Shown here piece after piece: positions 52,546-61,173 of a stretch of 64,000 bases of DNA (positions are counted from its first letter, which is position 1; every line of letters begins with the position of its first letter). Position numbers and translations under genes: made by a program. The notes under the pieces are model-generated. The model was not told where the DNA came from. It did not search any database and saw only the letters and a program-made list of their open reading frames with translations. The DNA comes from Litoribaculum gwangyangense (GTDB taxonomy: Bacteria; Bacteroidota; Bacteroidia; Flavobacteriales; Flavobacteriaceae), in NCBI RefSeq assembly GCF_039543505.1, contig NZ_BAABJW010000004.1, positions 124,001 to 188,000 of the forward strand. The letters are read 5' to 3'.

Positions 52546-53871
52546 ATGGCATTTTTAGGAGATAGAGAATACTATAAGGGTATTGGAGATATTAAATTTG
52601 AAGGTAAAGAATCAGATAATCCATTAGCATTTAAATATTATAACCCTGAGCAAGTGGTAGCTGGTAAAACCATGCGAGACCATTTTAAATTTGCTATTGC
52701 TTATTGGCATACATTCTGTGGCCAAGGCAGTGATCCATTTGGTCCTGGAACTCAAAATTTCGAATGGGATAAATCATCTGACCCAATTCAAGCAGCAAAA
52801 GGTAAAGCTGATGCCGCTTTTGAATTTATTTCTAAAATGGGATTTGATTACTTCTGTTTTCACGATTTTGATTTAATTCAAGAAGGATCAACCTTTGCTG
52901 AATCTGAAAAGCGCCTAAATATTATAACCGATTATTTAAAAGAAAAGAAAGCAGCCTCGGGTATCAAATTACTTTGGGGAACATCTAACTGTTTTTCAAA
53001 TCCAAGATATATGAATGGCGCATCAACAAATCCTGATTTTAATGTGGTAGCCAGGGCTGGTGGGCAAATAAAATTAGCTTTAGATGCAACTATGGCGCTT
53101 GATGGAGAAAACTATGTGTTTTGGGGAGGTCGAGAAGGATATATGTCACTTTTAAATACTGATATGGGTCGTGAGTTAGACCATATGGGCCAGTTTTTAG
53201 CGATGTGCAGAGATTATGCTAGAACCCAAGGATTTAAGGGCAACTTCTTTATTGAGCCTAAACCAATGGAGCCTATGAAACATCAATATGATTTCGATAC
53301 AGCTACTGCAATTGGTTTCTTAAAAGAATATGGATTAGATAAAGATTTTAAAATCAATATCGAAGTGAATCATGCTACATTGGCACAACACACGTTTCAG
53401 CATGAAATGGAAGTTGCAGCCAAAGCAAATATGTTAGGAAGTTTAGATGCCAACAGAGGTGATTATCAAAATGGTTGGGATACAGATCAGTTTCCAAATA
53501 ACATACAAGAAATTACAGAAGCTATGTTGGTTTTTCTTAAAGCAGGAGGTTTACAAGGTGGGGGTATTAATTTTGATGCCAAAATTAGAAGAAACTCTAC
53601 AGACTTAGAGGATGTTTTCTTAGCTCATATTGGTGGTGCTGATACGTTTGCAAGAGCAATATTAACCGCGGATAAAATTATTAGTTCTTCATCATTCGAA
53701 AAATTAAGAAAAGAACGTTACAGTTCTTTTGATTCAGGAAAGGGTAAAGATTTTGAAAACGGTAAACTAAGTTTACAAGATTTATACGCTATAGCTCAAG
53801 AGAACGGCGAATTGAAATTACAAAGTGGTAAGCAAGAACTTTTCGAGAATATCATCAACCAATATATTTGA
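52546..53871 (+). CDS. xylA: Xylose isomerase
   Basis: TIM-barrel isomerase interconverting D-xylose and D-xylulose with two divalent metals. The sequence is an almost full match to class II XylA proteins: YWHTFCGQGSDPFGPGT with the catalytic His, FDYFCFHDFDL (His/Asp pair), YVFWGGREGYMSLLNTD, FFIEPKPMEPMKHQYDFD (metal-ligand Glu), NIEVNHATLAQHTFQHEME and LGSLDANRGDYQNGWDTDQFP. Length of 441 residues is normal. An upstream AGAGGAAAA at 52536 could aid ribosome binding. Its stop is 2 bp before the preferred start of the symporter gene, so the two form an operon. Confidence 0.97.
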   Translation: MAFLGDREYYKGIGDIKFEGKESDNPLAFKYYNPEQVVAGKTMRDHFKFAIAYWHTFCGQGSDPFGPGTQNFEWDKSSDPIQAAKGKADAAFEFISKMGFDYFCFHDFDLIQEGSTFAESEKRLNIITDYLKEKKAASGIKLLWGTSNCFSNPRYMNGASTNPDFNVVARAGGQIKLALDATMALDGENYVFWGGREGYMSLLNTDMGRELDHMGQFLAMCRDYARTQGFKGNFFIEPKPMEPMKHQYDFDTATAIGFLKEYGLDKDFKINIEVNHATLAQHTFQHEMEVAAKANMLGSLDANRGDYQNGWDTDQFPNNIQEITEAMLVFLKAGGLQGGGINFDAKIRRNSTDLEDVFLAHIGGADTFARAILTADKIISSSSFEKLRKERYSSFDSGKGKDFENGKLSLQDLYAIAQENGELKLQSGKQELFENIINQYI

Positions 53872-53873
53872 TA

Positions 53874-55250
53874 ATGAAATATAATAAATCGTTTATTTAT
53901 GTAATAACATTAGTTGCTACCTTAGGAGGACTATTATTTGGTTATGATACCGCAGTAATTTCTGGAGCTGAAAAATCAATTCAATCTTTTTTAATTGAAC
54001 CCTTAGGATTAACTTCTTTTTTGCATGGTATAACAGTTTCATCTGCTTTGATAGGATGTATTATTGGAGGCGCTTTATCAGGTTTAGTATCTTCTAGGTT
54101 TGGACGAAAAAAGGCCCTTATTATCGCGGGTATTTTATTTTTATTATCCGCGTTGGGTTCAGGCAACCCAGAATTTTTATTTTTTGAAAAAGGAGTTCCT
54201 TCCCTAGAATTACTATGGATGTTTAACTTCTATAGAATTATTGGAGGTGTTGGAGTTGGGTTAGCATCAGCAGTTTGTCCTATGTATATTGGAGAAGTTG
54301 CTCCAGCTGAAATAAGAGGTAAATTAGTTTCCTTAAATCAATTCGCAATCATTTTCGGGATGTTAGTGGTTTATTTTGTAAACTGGGGTATTGCAGATGG
54401 ACAAACTATTGAATGGATAAACGAAGTAGGTTGGAGAAGAATGTTTATTTCTGAAGCTATTCCAGCATCAATATTTGCCATTTTAATGTTCTTTATGCCA
54501 GAAACCCCTCGGTATTTAGCATTACAGCATAAAGATGATAAGGCATTAGCTATTTTATCTAAAATAAATGGATTGGAAAAAGCTAAGGAAATTCTTAACG
54601 ATATAAAAAGTACAGTAGAAAGTTCTAAAGCCAATATATTCTCTTATGGTAAAATTGTAATTATAGTAGGCGTGTTATTATCTGTATTTCAGCAGTTTGT
54701 TGGAATAAATGTTGCATTATATTACGCACCTAGAATTTTTGAAAGCATGGGAGCAGCTAAGGATGCATCCATGTTACAAACTATTATCATGGGACTTGTG
54801 AATGTTATATTTACCGTTGTTGCCATAATGACTGTAGATAAATGGGGAAGGAAACCATTATTGATAACCGGATCAATAGGAATGGCCATTGGTATGATAG
54901 CTATTTCTACATTAGCATTCTTTGATGTAATAGGTATTGCTACATTAGTATTCATAATTATTTATACAGCTTCATTTATGATGAGTTGGGGGCCTATTTG
55001 TTGGGTTTTAATTTCTGAGATTTACCCCAATAAAATTAGAAGTCAAGCTATAGCAATAGCTGTGGCCGCCCAATGGGCAGCTAATTTCTTTATCTCATCA
55101 ACGTATCCTCCTATGATGGAATTTAGTAGTGGAGGTACGTATTTATTCTATGGTATAATGAGTATAATTTCAGCGATTTTTGTTTGGAAAATGGTTCCAG
55201 AAACAAAGGGTAAAACTTTAGAGGAAATGGAAAATATTTGGAAAAAATAA
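53874..55250 (+). CDS. xylE: D-xylose/proton symporter (MFS sugar porter, XylE-like)
   Basis: Twelve-helix major facilitator transporter of the sugar porter family. Signature blocks are GGLLFGYDTAVISGAE in helix 1, GRKKALI between helices 2 and 3, YRIIGGVGVGLASAVCPMYIGEVAPAEIRG (helix 4 and the PESPR-like region), FFMPETPRYLALQ, QQFVGINVALYYAPRIFE in helix 7, DKWGRKPLL, and VPETKGKTLEEME at the end. Q-Q-x-x-G-I-N is the sugar-binding motif shared with E. coli XylE. The ATG at 53874 is chosen over the TTG at 53868, which would overlap the xylA stop. Cotranscription with xylA supports xylose as substrate. Confidence 0.93.
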   Translation: MKYNKSFIYVITLVATLGGLLFGYDTAVISGAEKSIQSFLIEPLGLTSFLHGITVSSALIGCIIGGALSGLVSSRFGRKKALIIAGILFLLSALGSGNPEFLFFEKGVPSLELLWMFNFYRIIGGVGVGLASAVCPMYIGEVAPAEIRGKLVSLNQFAIIFGMLVVYFVNWGIADGQTIEWINEVGWRRMFISEAIPASIFAILMFFMPETPRYLALQHKDDKALAILSKINGLEKAKEILNDIKSTVESSKANIFSYGKIVIIVGVLLSVFQQFVGINVALYYAPRIFESMGAAKDASMLQTIIMGLVNVIFTVVAIMTVDKWGRKPLLITGSIGMAIGMIAISTLAFFDVIGIATLVFIIIYTASFMMSWGPICWVLISEIYPNKIRSQAIAIAVAAQWAANFFISSTYPPMMEFSSGGTYLFYGIMSIISAIFVWKMVPETKGKTLEEMENIWKK

Positions 55251-55400
55251 ATCTCAAATAATTAAAAATAAAAAAACTAAAGGATTATTTTAATTTTTTT
55301 GGATTAACGCTTAAATTTTATGTAGGCTATTACATTTTGCTTTTGTCTTTTTTTTTTAGGAATGGATTCATTATTGAGAACCCTTAATGACCTAATGAGG

Positions 55401-55442
55401 TAACCCATTAACGGATGCCATCCGAACTATTAATGGGGTTTA
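55401..55442. terminator. Bidirectional hairpin between convergent genes
   Basis: Arms TAACCCATTA and TAATGGGGTTTA enclose a smaller GGAT/ATCC stem. The position between the convergent symporter and oxidoreductase genes suggests a shared terminator, although no long T run follows on the + strand. The remainder of the 247-bp gap holds nothing I recognise. Confidence 0.4.
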
Positions 55443-55497
55443 ACTTCCAACATATTGCACCAAAAATACCATAGGTTATTTTTGTTTTGTGAGATTT

Positions 55498-56649
55498 TTA
55501 TGAGTTTACTTTTGTCCAAGTTCCATTATTCTTGTCGCTAAGAACTGCAGCATAAATAAATTTCATTCCTCTAACACCATCTTTAACAGTTGGGTAATCT
55601 GGTTTCGGAATTGTTTTACCCTTTTTAGCAGATATAAGGTGGTTAGCGAAATTCTTATAAATGGTACCAAAAGCTTCTAAATAGCCTTCGGGATGCCCAG
55701 CAGGAATTCTGGAAACATTTAACGCCTCTGGGTATAAATTGTTACCTCTTGGTGTAAAAACTTTTAAAGGGTCATTTAACCAATGTGTTATTAATTGGTT
55801 TGGATTTTCTTGATGCCATTCCAAGCTACCTTTTTCACCATATACCTTGATTGCTAAATTGTTTTCCTCGCCCAATGCTATTTGTGAAATAGACATCGTT
55901 CCCTTAGCGCCATTTTCCATTCGAAGCAACAAATTACCATCATCATCTAAAACTCTTCCTTTTCCAAACCTTCCTAAATCGGCTGCAAGTTCATCAATTT
56001 TTAAACCAGTAATATATTCTACTAAATTTTCAGCATGGGTCCCTATATCTCCCAACGCTCCGCCAATTCCAGAACGTTTTGGATCAACTCGCCAAGATGC
56101 TTGTTTTTGACCTGTTTTTTCAATAGATGTTGAAAGCCAACCTTGTAAATATTGTACCTGAACCTTTCTTATTTTACCTAGGTCGCCGTTCATTACCATA
56201 GCTCTGGCTTGTTTTACCATAGGGTGACCTGTGTAATTATGTGTTAAAGCAAATAGTTTACCACTTTTAGCAACTATATTTTGTAGTTCAATGGCTTCTT
56301 CTAATGTTAGGGTCATTGGTTTGTCACAAACCACATGGAAGCCGTTCTCTAAAGCCATTTTAGCGGGGAGGAAGTGTAAATGGTTGGGGGTAACGATGGA
56401 TACAAAATCCATTCTTATATCTTCAGGAAGCTCTTTCTCTTTCAAAATCATTTCCTCAAAACTTGCATAGCACCTATCTTGAGCAAGGAATAATGCTTTT
56501 CCTGAAGCAATGGAGGTTTCAGGATTACTGCTAAAGGCACCACAAACCATTTCTATCATACCGTCAATAGAAGCGGCTTTTCTGTGTACATCTCCAATAA
56601 ATGATCCCATGCCACCGCCAATCATTCCCATTCTTAATTTTTTTGCCAT
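55498..56649 (-). CDS. Gfo/Idh/MocA-family oxidoreductase
   Basis: A cytoplasmic NAD(P)-dependent oxidoreductase with no signal peptide. The nucleotide loop is LRMGMIGGGMGSFIGDVHRKAA. The family blocks DFVSIVTPNHLHF and GFHVVCDKPMTLTLEEA follow, CDKP carrying the catalytic Lys, then GGALGDIGTHAENLVEYITG with the substrate-side Asp/His and IKVYGEKGSLEWHQENPN in the C-terminal domain. At 383 residues it is full length. Relatives act on inositol, sugar or keto-sugar substrates; this subtype is common near PULs. It is divergent from transketolase, across a 586-bp gap, and has a TACATTTG -7 box on its strand about 80 bp upstream. It differs clearly from the partial gene at the window start. Confidence 0.92.
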   Translation of the reverse strand: MAKKLRMGMIGGGMGSFIGDVHRKAASIDGMIEMVCGAFSSNPETSIASGKALFLAQDRCYASFEEMILKEKELPEDIRMDFVSIVTPNHLHFLPAKMALENGFHVVCDKPMTLTLEEAIELQNIVAKSGKLFALTHNYTGHPMVKQARAMVMNGDLGKIRKVQVQYLQGWLSTSIEKTGQKQASWRVDPKRSGIGGALGDIGTHAENLVEYITGLKIDELAADLGRFGKGRVLDDDGNLLLRMENGAKGTMSISQIALGEENNLAIKVYGEKGSLEWHQENPNQLITHWLNDPLKVFTPRGNNLYPEALNVSRIPAGHPEGYLEAFGTIYKNFANHLISAKKGKTIPKPDYPTVKDGVRGMKFIYAAVLSDKNNGTWTKVNS

Positions 56650-56728
56650 ATTTTGATAATGATTTAGATAAAAATAGTTCCTTTTTTTATTTAGTTTTTT
56701 AATTAAATAGTGTTTAATTATTTGTTTT

Positions 56729-56736
56729 CAAATGTA
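56729..56736 (-). promoter_or_regulatory. -7-like box for the oxidoreductase gene
   Basis: On the minus strand this reads TACATTTG, a perfect TAnnTTTG match, about 80 bp upstream of the start codon. Confidence 0.4.
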
Positions 56737-57059
56737 ACTGATTCAATGTATTATGATATTTTCCTATACTACGTAAATAAGGCTTTATATGAATTTACTT
56801 ATCAGCTTTTAAATACCATACTTCAAACAAGATAGTAAAAAATTATTTTTTCTTTTTTATCTAAGGGTATAAATAAATTCGAAGTGTAATATTATTTGAA
56901 TAGATAGAAAATTTACTCTTTAGACAATTTTTCATTTCATTTTTCATTTAAAACTTTGAGAATCATTTGTTTTATAAAATATTACGATAAGGCTATTTAG
57001 GGTTACGTATTATTTTTTGTTGAATGGGTAGATGAGATATAGAATAAACAGAAATAATC

Positions 57060-57114
57060 TTGACAAAAGTTGTTGTTTTGTCAATTCATGTAGTGGTTTT
57101 TTATTTTATATTTG
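57060..57114 (+). promoter_or_regulatory. Transketolase promoter region with perfect inverted repeat
   Basis: TTGACAAAA (57060-57068) and TTTTGTCAA (57076-57084) form a perfect 9-bp inverted repeat with a 7-bp spacer. It sits just upstream of a perfect TATATTTG -7 box (57107-57114). The repeat overlaps the expected -33 position, so it could be an operator; the start codon is 121 bp downstream. Confidence 0.5.
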
Positions 57115-57235
57115 CAAATATATTTTATCATACAGTTTAAAAAGGTTTTTCCTAAAAATTCATCCTAATCTAAATAAATATTCCAAAAACTGATGAACTC
57201 TTTTAAAGGGAGCATCGTATTAATCATAATTAAAA

Positions 57236-59272
57236 ATGAATAAATTAATTGATCAACAAGCAGCAGATAATATAAGAGCACTTGCTGTAGCCATGGTAGA
57301 AAAGGCAAATTCTGGCCACCCTGGTGGACCGATGGGAGGTGCAGATTTCATGCATATTCTTTACTCTGAATTTTTTAATTATGATCCTTCAGATATGGAA
57401 TGGCCATTTAGAGATCGTTTTTTTATGGATGCGGGTCATTTATCAACCTTAATGTATGCACAATATTACCTGTTGGGAAATTATTCTAAGGATGATATTT
57501 CGAATTTCCGTCAATGGGGTTCCATTACTCCAGGGCATCCTGAGGTAGATGTAAAAAGGGGCATAGAGAATACTTCAGGCCCACTAGGTCAAGGACATAC
57601 GATGGGAGTAGGTGCAGCTATAGCTGCTAAATTTTTACAAGCACGTTTTGGAAATTGGATGAACCATAAAATTTACGGTTTTATATCTGATGGAGGTATT
57701 CAAGAAGAAATATCACAAGGAGCAGGCAGAATTGCAGGGCACCTAGGCTTAAGTAATTTTATTATGTTTTTTGATTCCAATGATATTCAATTATCAACTT
57801 CCACAGACGAAGTAACTACTGAGGATACTGCTATGAAGTATAAGGCATGGGGATGGAAGGTTATAACTATCGATGGGCACGACCACCATGAAATAAGAAA
57901 GGCTTTGCAAGACGCTAATAACGAAACGGAAAGACCAACGCTTATAATAGGTAAAACCATTATGGGGAAAGGTTGTGTTGCCGCAGATGGAAGTATGTAT
58001 GAAGGACATTGTGAGTTACATGGTCAACCCATTGGTCATACAGGGGCAGATTATACAAAAACCCTATTGAATTTAGGTGCCAACCCAGAAAGTCCTTTTG
58101 ATATTTTTGATGATGTAAGAGCATTTTATAAAAATATAATTACTGAAAAAACTCTAAAGGCAGCTGAAAAGAAAGCCGAAATAGCAGCTTGGAGAAAAGA
58201 TAACGAAGCATTAGCCCATAAATTAGATTTCTTTTTATCAGGTGAATTACCAAATTTGGATTTTGCAACCATTGAGCACAAAGCAGGGCTAGCGACTAGG
58301 GTAGCTTCATCTAATGTTTTAGGGTATTTAGCAGAGCATGTAGAAAACATGATAGTGTCATCTGCAGATTTATCAAACAGTGATAAGACCGATGGTTTCT
58401 TAAAGAAATCATCAGCACTTAAAAAAGGTGATTTTAGTGGTGGGTTTTTACAAGCAGGAGTTGCAGAATTAACGATGGCCTGTATTGCTAATGGTATAGC
58501 GCTGCACGGTGGTGTTATTCCTGTTGTGGCAACATTCTTTGTGTTTTCAGATTACATGAAACCAGCCATTCGATTAAGCGGGATACAAGAATTACCGGTA
58601 AAATATGTATGGACTCATGATGCGTTTAGAGTAGGTGAAGACGGTCCGACCCATCAACCTGTAGAACAAGAAGCTCAAATTCGGTTATTGGAAAAACTAA
58701 AAAACCATAGTGGTAATTCAAGTTTCATGGCACTTCGCCCGGCAGATTCTGCTGAAACAAGTGTCGCTTGGAAAATGGCCTTGGAAAATAAAAAGTCACC
58801 AACAGGTCTAATTCTTTCAAGGCAGGGTATTAAAGATGTTCCTGCCAAAGGGAATTCAAGATACAATGAAGCATTAGCTGCTGAGAAAGGTGGTTATTTA
58901 GTAAAAGAGGTTGAAAATCCCGATGTAGTTTTAATAGCGAACGGTTCTGAAGTATCAACTTTAGTTGCAGCCACAGAAATCCTTGAAAAGGAAAATGGAT
59001 TGAAAGTGAATATAGCCTCAATAATTTCAGAGGGCGTATTCAGATTACAATCCAAAGCCTACCAAGAAAGTGTGATTCCAAAAAACAAACCGTTATTCGG
59101 TTTAACAGCGGGATTGCCAGTAAATTTGGAAGGTTTGGTTGGAGAAAAAGGTAAAGTATTTGGGTTAGAGCATTTTGGTTATTCAGCTCCTGCCACTGTT
59201 CTAGATGATAAATTTGGATTTACGGGAGAAAAAGTAAGTAAAGAAGTATTAGAGTATTTAAAAACCTTATAA
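57236..59272 (+). CDS. tkt: Transketolase
   Basis: Full-length thiamine-diphosphate enzyme of the non-oxidative pentose phosphate pathway, moving two-carbon units between ketose and aldose phosphates. The N-terminal domain shows KANSGHPGGPMGGADFMH, GPLGQGHTMGVGAAIAAKF, and GDGxxQE-like SDGGIQEEISQGAGRIAGHLGLSNFIMFFDSNDIQLS for ThDP and metal binding. The pyrimidine domain has FGGFLQAGVAELTM-like GDFSGGFLQAGVAELTMACIANG and WTHDAFRVGEDGPTHQPVEQ. The C-terminal domain follows with VVLIANGSEVSTLVAA. At 678 residues it is full length. It feeds the pentose from xylulose-5-phosphate made by the nearby xylose genes, and is 12 bp from transaldolase. Confidence 0.96.
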   Translation: MNKLIDQQAADNIRALAVAMVEKANSGHPGGPMGGADFMHILYSEFFNYDPSDMEWPFRDRFFMDAGHLSTLMYAQYYLLGNYSKDDISNFRQWGSITPGHPEVDVKRGIENTSGPLGQGHTMGVGAAIAAKFLQARFGNWMNHKIYGFISDGGIQEEISQGAGRIAGHLGLSNFIMFFDSNDIQLSTSTDEVTTEDTAMKYKAWGWKVITIDGHDHHEIRKALQDANNETERPTLIIGKTIMGKGCVAADGSMYEGHCELHGQPIGHTGADYTKTLLNLGANPESPFDIFDDVRAFYKNIITEKTLKAAEKKAEIAAWRKDNEALAHKLDFFLSGELPNLDFATIEHKAGLATRVASSNVLGYLAEHVENMIVSSADLSNSDKTDGFLKKSSALKKGDFSGGFLQAGVAELTMACIANGIALHGGVIPVVATFFVFSDYMKPAIRLSGIQELPVKYVWTHDAFRVGEDGPTHQPVEQEAQIRLLEKLKNHSGNSSFMALRPADSAETSVAWKMALENKKSPTGLILSRQGIKDVPAKGNSRYNEALAAEKGGYLVKEVENPDVVLIANGSEVSTLVAATEILEKENGLKVNIASIISEGVFRLQSKAYQESVIPKNKPLFGLTAGLPVNLEGLVGEKGKVFGLEHFGYSAPATVLDDKFGFTGEKVSKEVLEYLKTL

Positions 59273-59284
59273 AAAACTAAAGAC

Positions 59285-59941
59285 ATGAAATTTTTTATTG
59301 ATACAGCAAACCTAAACGATATTGCAGAAGCTCAAGCTTTGGGGGTGTTGGATGGTGTTACAACAAACCCATCACTAATGGCGAAAGAAGGTATTACAGG
59401 AGCTGAAAATATATTGGCGCATTATAAAAAAATATGTGATATCGTTGAAGGAGATGTAAGTGCAGAGGTTATTTCGACAGATTTTGATGGAATGGTTAAA
59501 GAAGGTACAGCATTAGCAGCTTTGCATCCACAAATTGTTGTAAAATTACCGCTAATAGCAGATGGTATTAAAGCATGTAAGTATTTTTCTGATAAAGGTA
59601 TTAGAACTAACGTGACATTAGTATTTTCAGCGGGTCAAGCATTACTGGCGGCCAAAGCTGGAGCTACTTATGTATCTCCTTTTTTAGGAAGATTAGATGA
59701 TATTTCGACTGATGGTTTACATCTTATTGCTGAGATAAGACAGATTTACGATAATTATGGATTTAAAACTCAAATTTTAGCAGCATCTATACGTCATACT
59801 ATGCACGTTATAGATTGTGCAAAAATTGGAAGTGATGTTATGACAGGGCCACTATCTTCAATCACTGGTTTATTAAAACACCCTTTAACAGACATAGGTT
59901 TAGCCAAATTCTTAGAAGATTATAAAAAAGGAAATCAATAA
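59285..59941 (+). CDS. tal: Transaldolase (small TalC/FSA-type)
   Basis: A 218-residue TIM-barrel aldolase of the short transaldolase family (TalC/MipB). The N-terminus MKFFIDTANLNDIAEAQALGVLDGVTTNPSL is diagnostic. K87 in IVVKLPLIADG is the Schiff-base lysine. ATYVSPFLGRLDDI and TQILAASIRHTMHVIDCAKIGSDVMTGP are further family blocks. It transfers dihydroxyacetone units in the pentose phosphate pathway; fructose-6-phosphate aldolase activity is the alternative within the same family. It is the second gene of an operon with transketolase. Confidence 0.94.
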   Translation: MKFFIDTANLNDIAEAQALGVLDGVTTNPSLMAKEGITGAENILAHYKKICDIVEGDVSAEVISTDFDGMVKEGTALAALHPQIVVKLPLIADGIKACKYFSDKGIRTNVTLVFSAGQALLAAKAGATYVSPFLGRLDDISTDGLHLIAEIRQIYDNYGFKTQILAASIRHTMHVIDCAKIGSDVMTGPLSSITGLLKHPLTDIGLAKFLEDYKKGNQ

Positions 59942-59950
59942 TATTAAATG

Positions 59951-60018
59951 ATTTGTTGTATTTCAATTGATTAGTAAGTTAGAAAAGATAACGATGTATA
60001 CCTTGAGATACAACAAAT
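59951..60018. repeat. Long inverted repeat downstream of transaldolase
   Basis: Arms ATTTGTTGTATTTCAA (59951-59966) and TTGAGATACAACAAAT (60003-60018) pair over 16 positions with one mismatch around a 36-bp centre. It lies in the 323-bp gap between convergent genes (59942-60264) and has no T run like a terminator. It could be a structured 3' UTR, a remnant of a small mobile repeat, or a transcription barrier. The rest of the gap holds no gene I can support. Confidence 0.45.
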
Positions 60019-60264
60019 TAATTTAGCTGTTTATTTTATTATTTTTTGAATTTAATAATAGTAAACTTGAATTATTTTTAGCCAACCGAGGTGATTAACC
60101 TGATATATTTAAAAGGTCTCTCATTGGAGGGTTTGTTTTGAATAGCTGCGAGTTAGAACTAAACCATCGCATTTAATTTTTTGCCTGCTAAATTTACATA
60201 GCCTCAACTACAGGTACTTTTCAAAGTTCTTGCCATTAAAAAAATATTGAAAGTTTTTTATACT

Positions 60265-61173
60265 TTAAAGCACCATGTCATCAAAGCATACCACAGTTTT
60301 GAATCCTCTTTTCTTAAAATAGTCCGTCGGATTCACTTCAGAAGTGGCCAAAACAAAGTCACCGCCCCAAGCGCCTAGACTTTTTATACTTCCTTCAAAA
60401 TCATCAAATAAAAGTTGTTTTACAGATACCTGTTTGGTGATTTTTGAAATGATGGCTTCATGAGCATCAATCAATCTTCGAAAATTTTCAAAAGTATTAG
60501 ATTCAAGAATTTTGGTGGTTATGTCGTTAATTTCACTAATAGCAAATTTTGCGTTTTCTTTGTTTGAATGATATTGTTCAATGCCCTCACGACTGTTTTG
60601 CTTTTTATTGAGATGAACAAAATATAAGTAATTTTTAAATGAAGGATTAAAATCTACTTCTTTAACTATAGGTTTTTTGTCCTTTAATTGATAGGTAATT
60701 GGTTTATTGTGTTGTGCACATGCAATATCATAACCACTCCCACTAAATGAGTTTTTCAAAAGGGAAAACGCATCAATATTTGCCCATTGTGCTATATTGT
60801 TTACTAATGTTGAGGAAGTTCCCAATCCCCAATTTCGTGGAAAATCTAATTGAGTGGTAATTTTGAATCCATTCTCAGAATCTAAAAATTTAGGGTTTAA
60901 TTGTTTAGCAGCGTTTAAAATTTGAAAGAGTCTATTTGAAATGTCTTCTTGAGGCGTTGGCAAAGAAGTTATCTGTTTGATTGAAAATGTTTCTTCAAAC
61001 CAAGTAGCACTTTTTTCATCTAAACTTTGCCAAATAATTTTTGGTCCGTCAATTTCCTCTATAGTTAAAGATTGTCCGTATTTTGTTGCAACAGCCAGTG
61101 ATAAAGCACCATCTAGAACCACATATTCACCGGTTAATAATAATTTTCCGTTACTGTAAAATCGTTTATTCAC
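60265..61173 (-). CDS. GYDIA-type GHMP kinase (mevalonate pathway)
   Basis: GHMP-superfamily small-molecule kinase. RFYSNGKLLLTGEYVVLDGALSLAVA is the N-terminal substrate region, NWGLGTSSTLVNNIAQW is the Gly/Ser-rich ATP loop, GSGYDIACAQH gives the subgroup its name, and SIKSLGAWGGDFVLAT is the C-terminal motif. Length of 302 residues is normal. In Flavobacteriia such genes lie beside HMG-CoA reductase and are thought to serve isoprenoid synthesis, perhaps as the mevalonate kinase or a phosphomevalonate-type kinase. Its start overlaps the end of the HMG-CoA reductase gene by 8 bp, which indicates cotranscription. The exact kinase step cannot be told. Confidence 0.88.
   Translation of the reverse strand: MNKRFYSNGKLLLTGEYVVLDGALSLAVATKYGQSLTIEEIDGPKIIWQSLDEKSATWFEETFSIKQITSLPTPQEDISNRLFQILNAAKQLNPKFLDSENGFKITTQLDFPRNWGLGTSSTLVNNIAQWANIDAFSLLKNSFSGSGYDIACAQHNKPITYQLKDKKPIVKEVDFNPSFKNYLYFVHLNKKQNSREGIEQYHSNKENAKFAISEINDITTKILESNTFENFRRLIDAHEAIISKITKQVSVKQLLFDDFEGSIKSLGAWGGDFVLATSEVNPTDYFKKRGFKTVVCFDDMVL

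Larger units (their letters stand above)
56650..57235. other. AT-rich intergenic region between divergent genes
   Basis: A 586-bp gap with no credible gene. It holds a minus-strand -7-like box (56729-56736) for the oxidoreductase, a partial match to the repeated element near 56827 (AAGATAGTA without CAGGATA) and the transketolase promoter region with a palindrome. Confidence 0.5.

Noticed and set aside
56825..56840. Possible eighth copy of the repeated element (AAGATAGTA followed by AAAAATTA)
   Set aside because: Only the left half matches; the invariant CAGGATA half is missing, and it is about 400 bp from any start on that strand.
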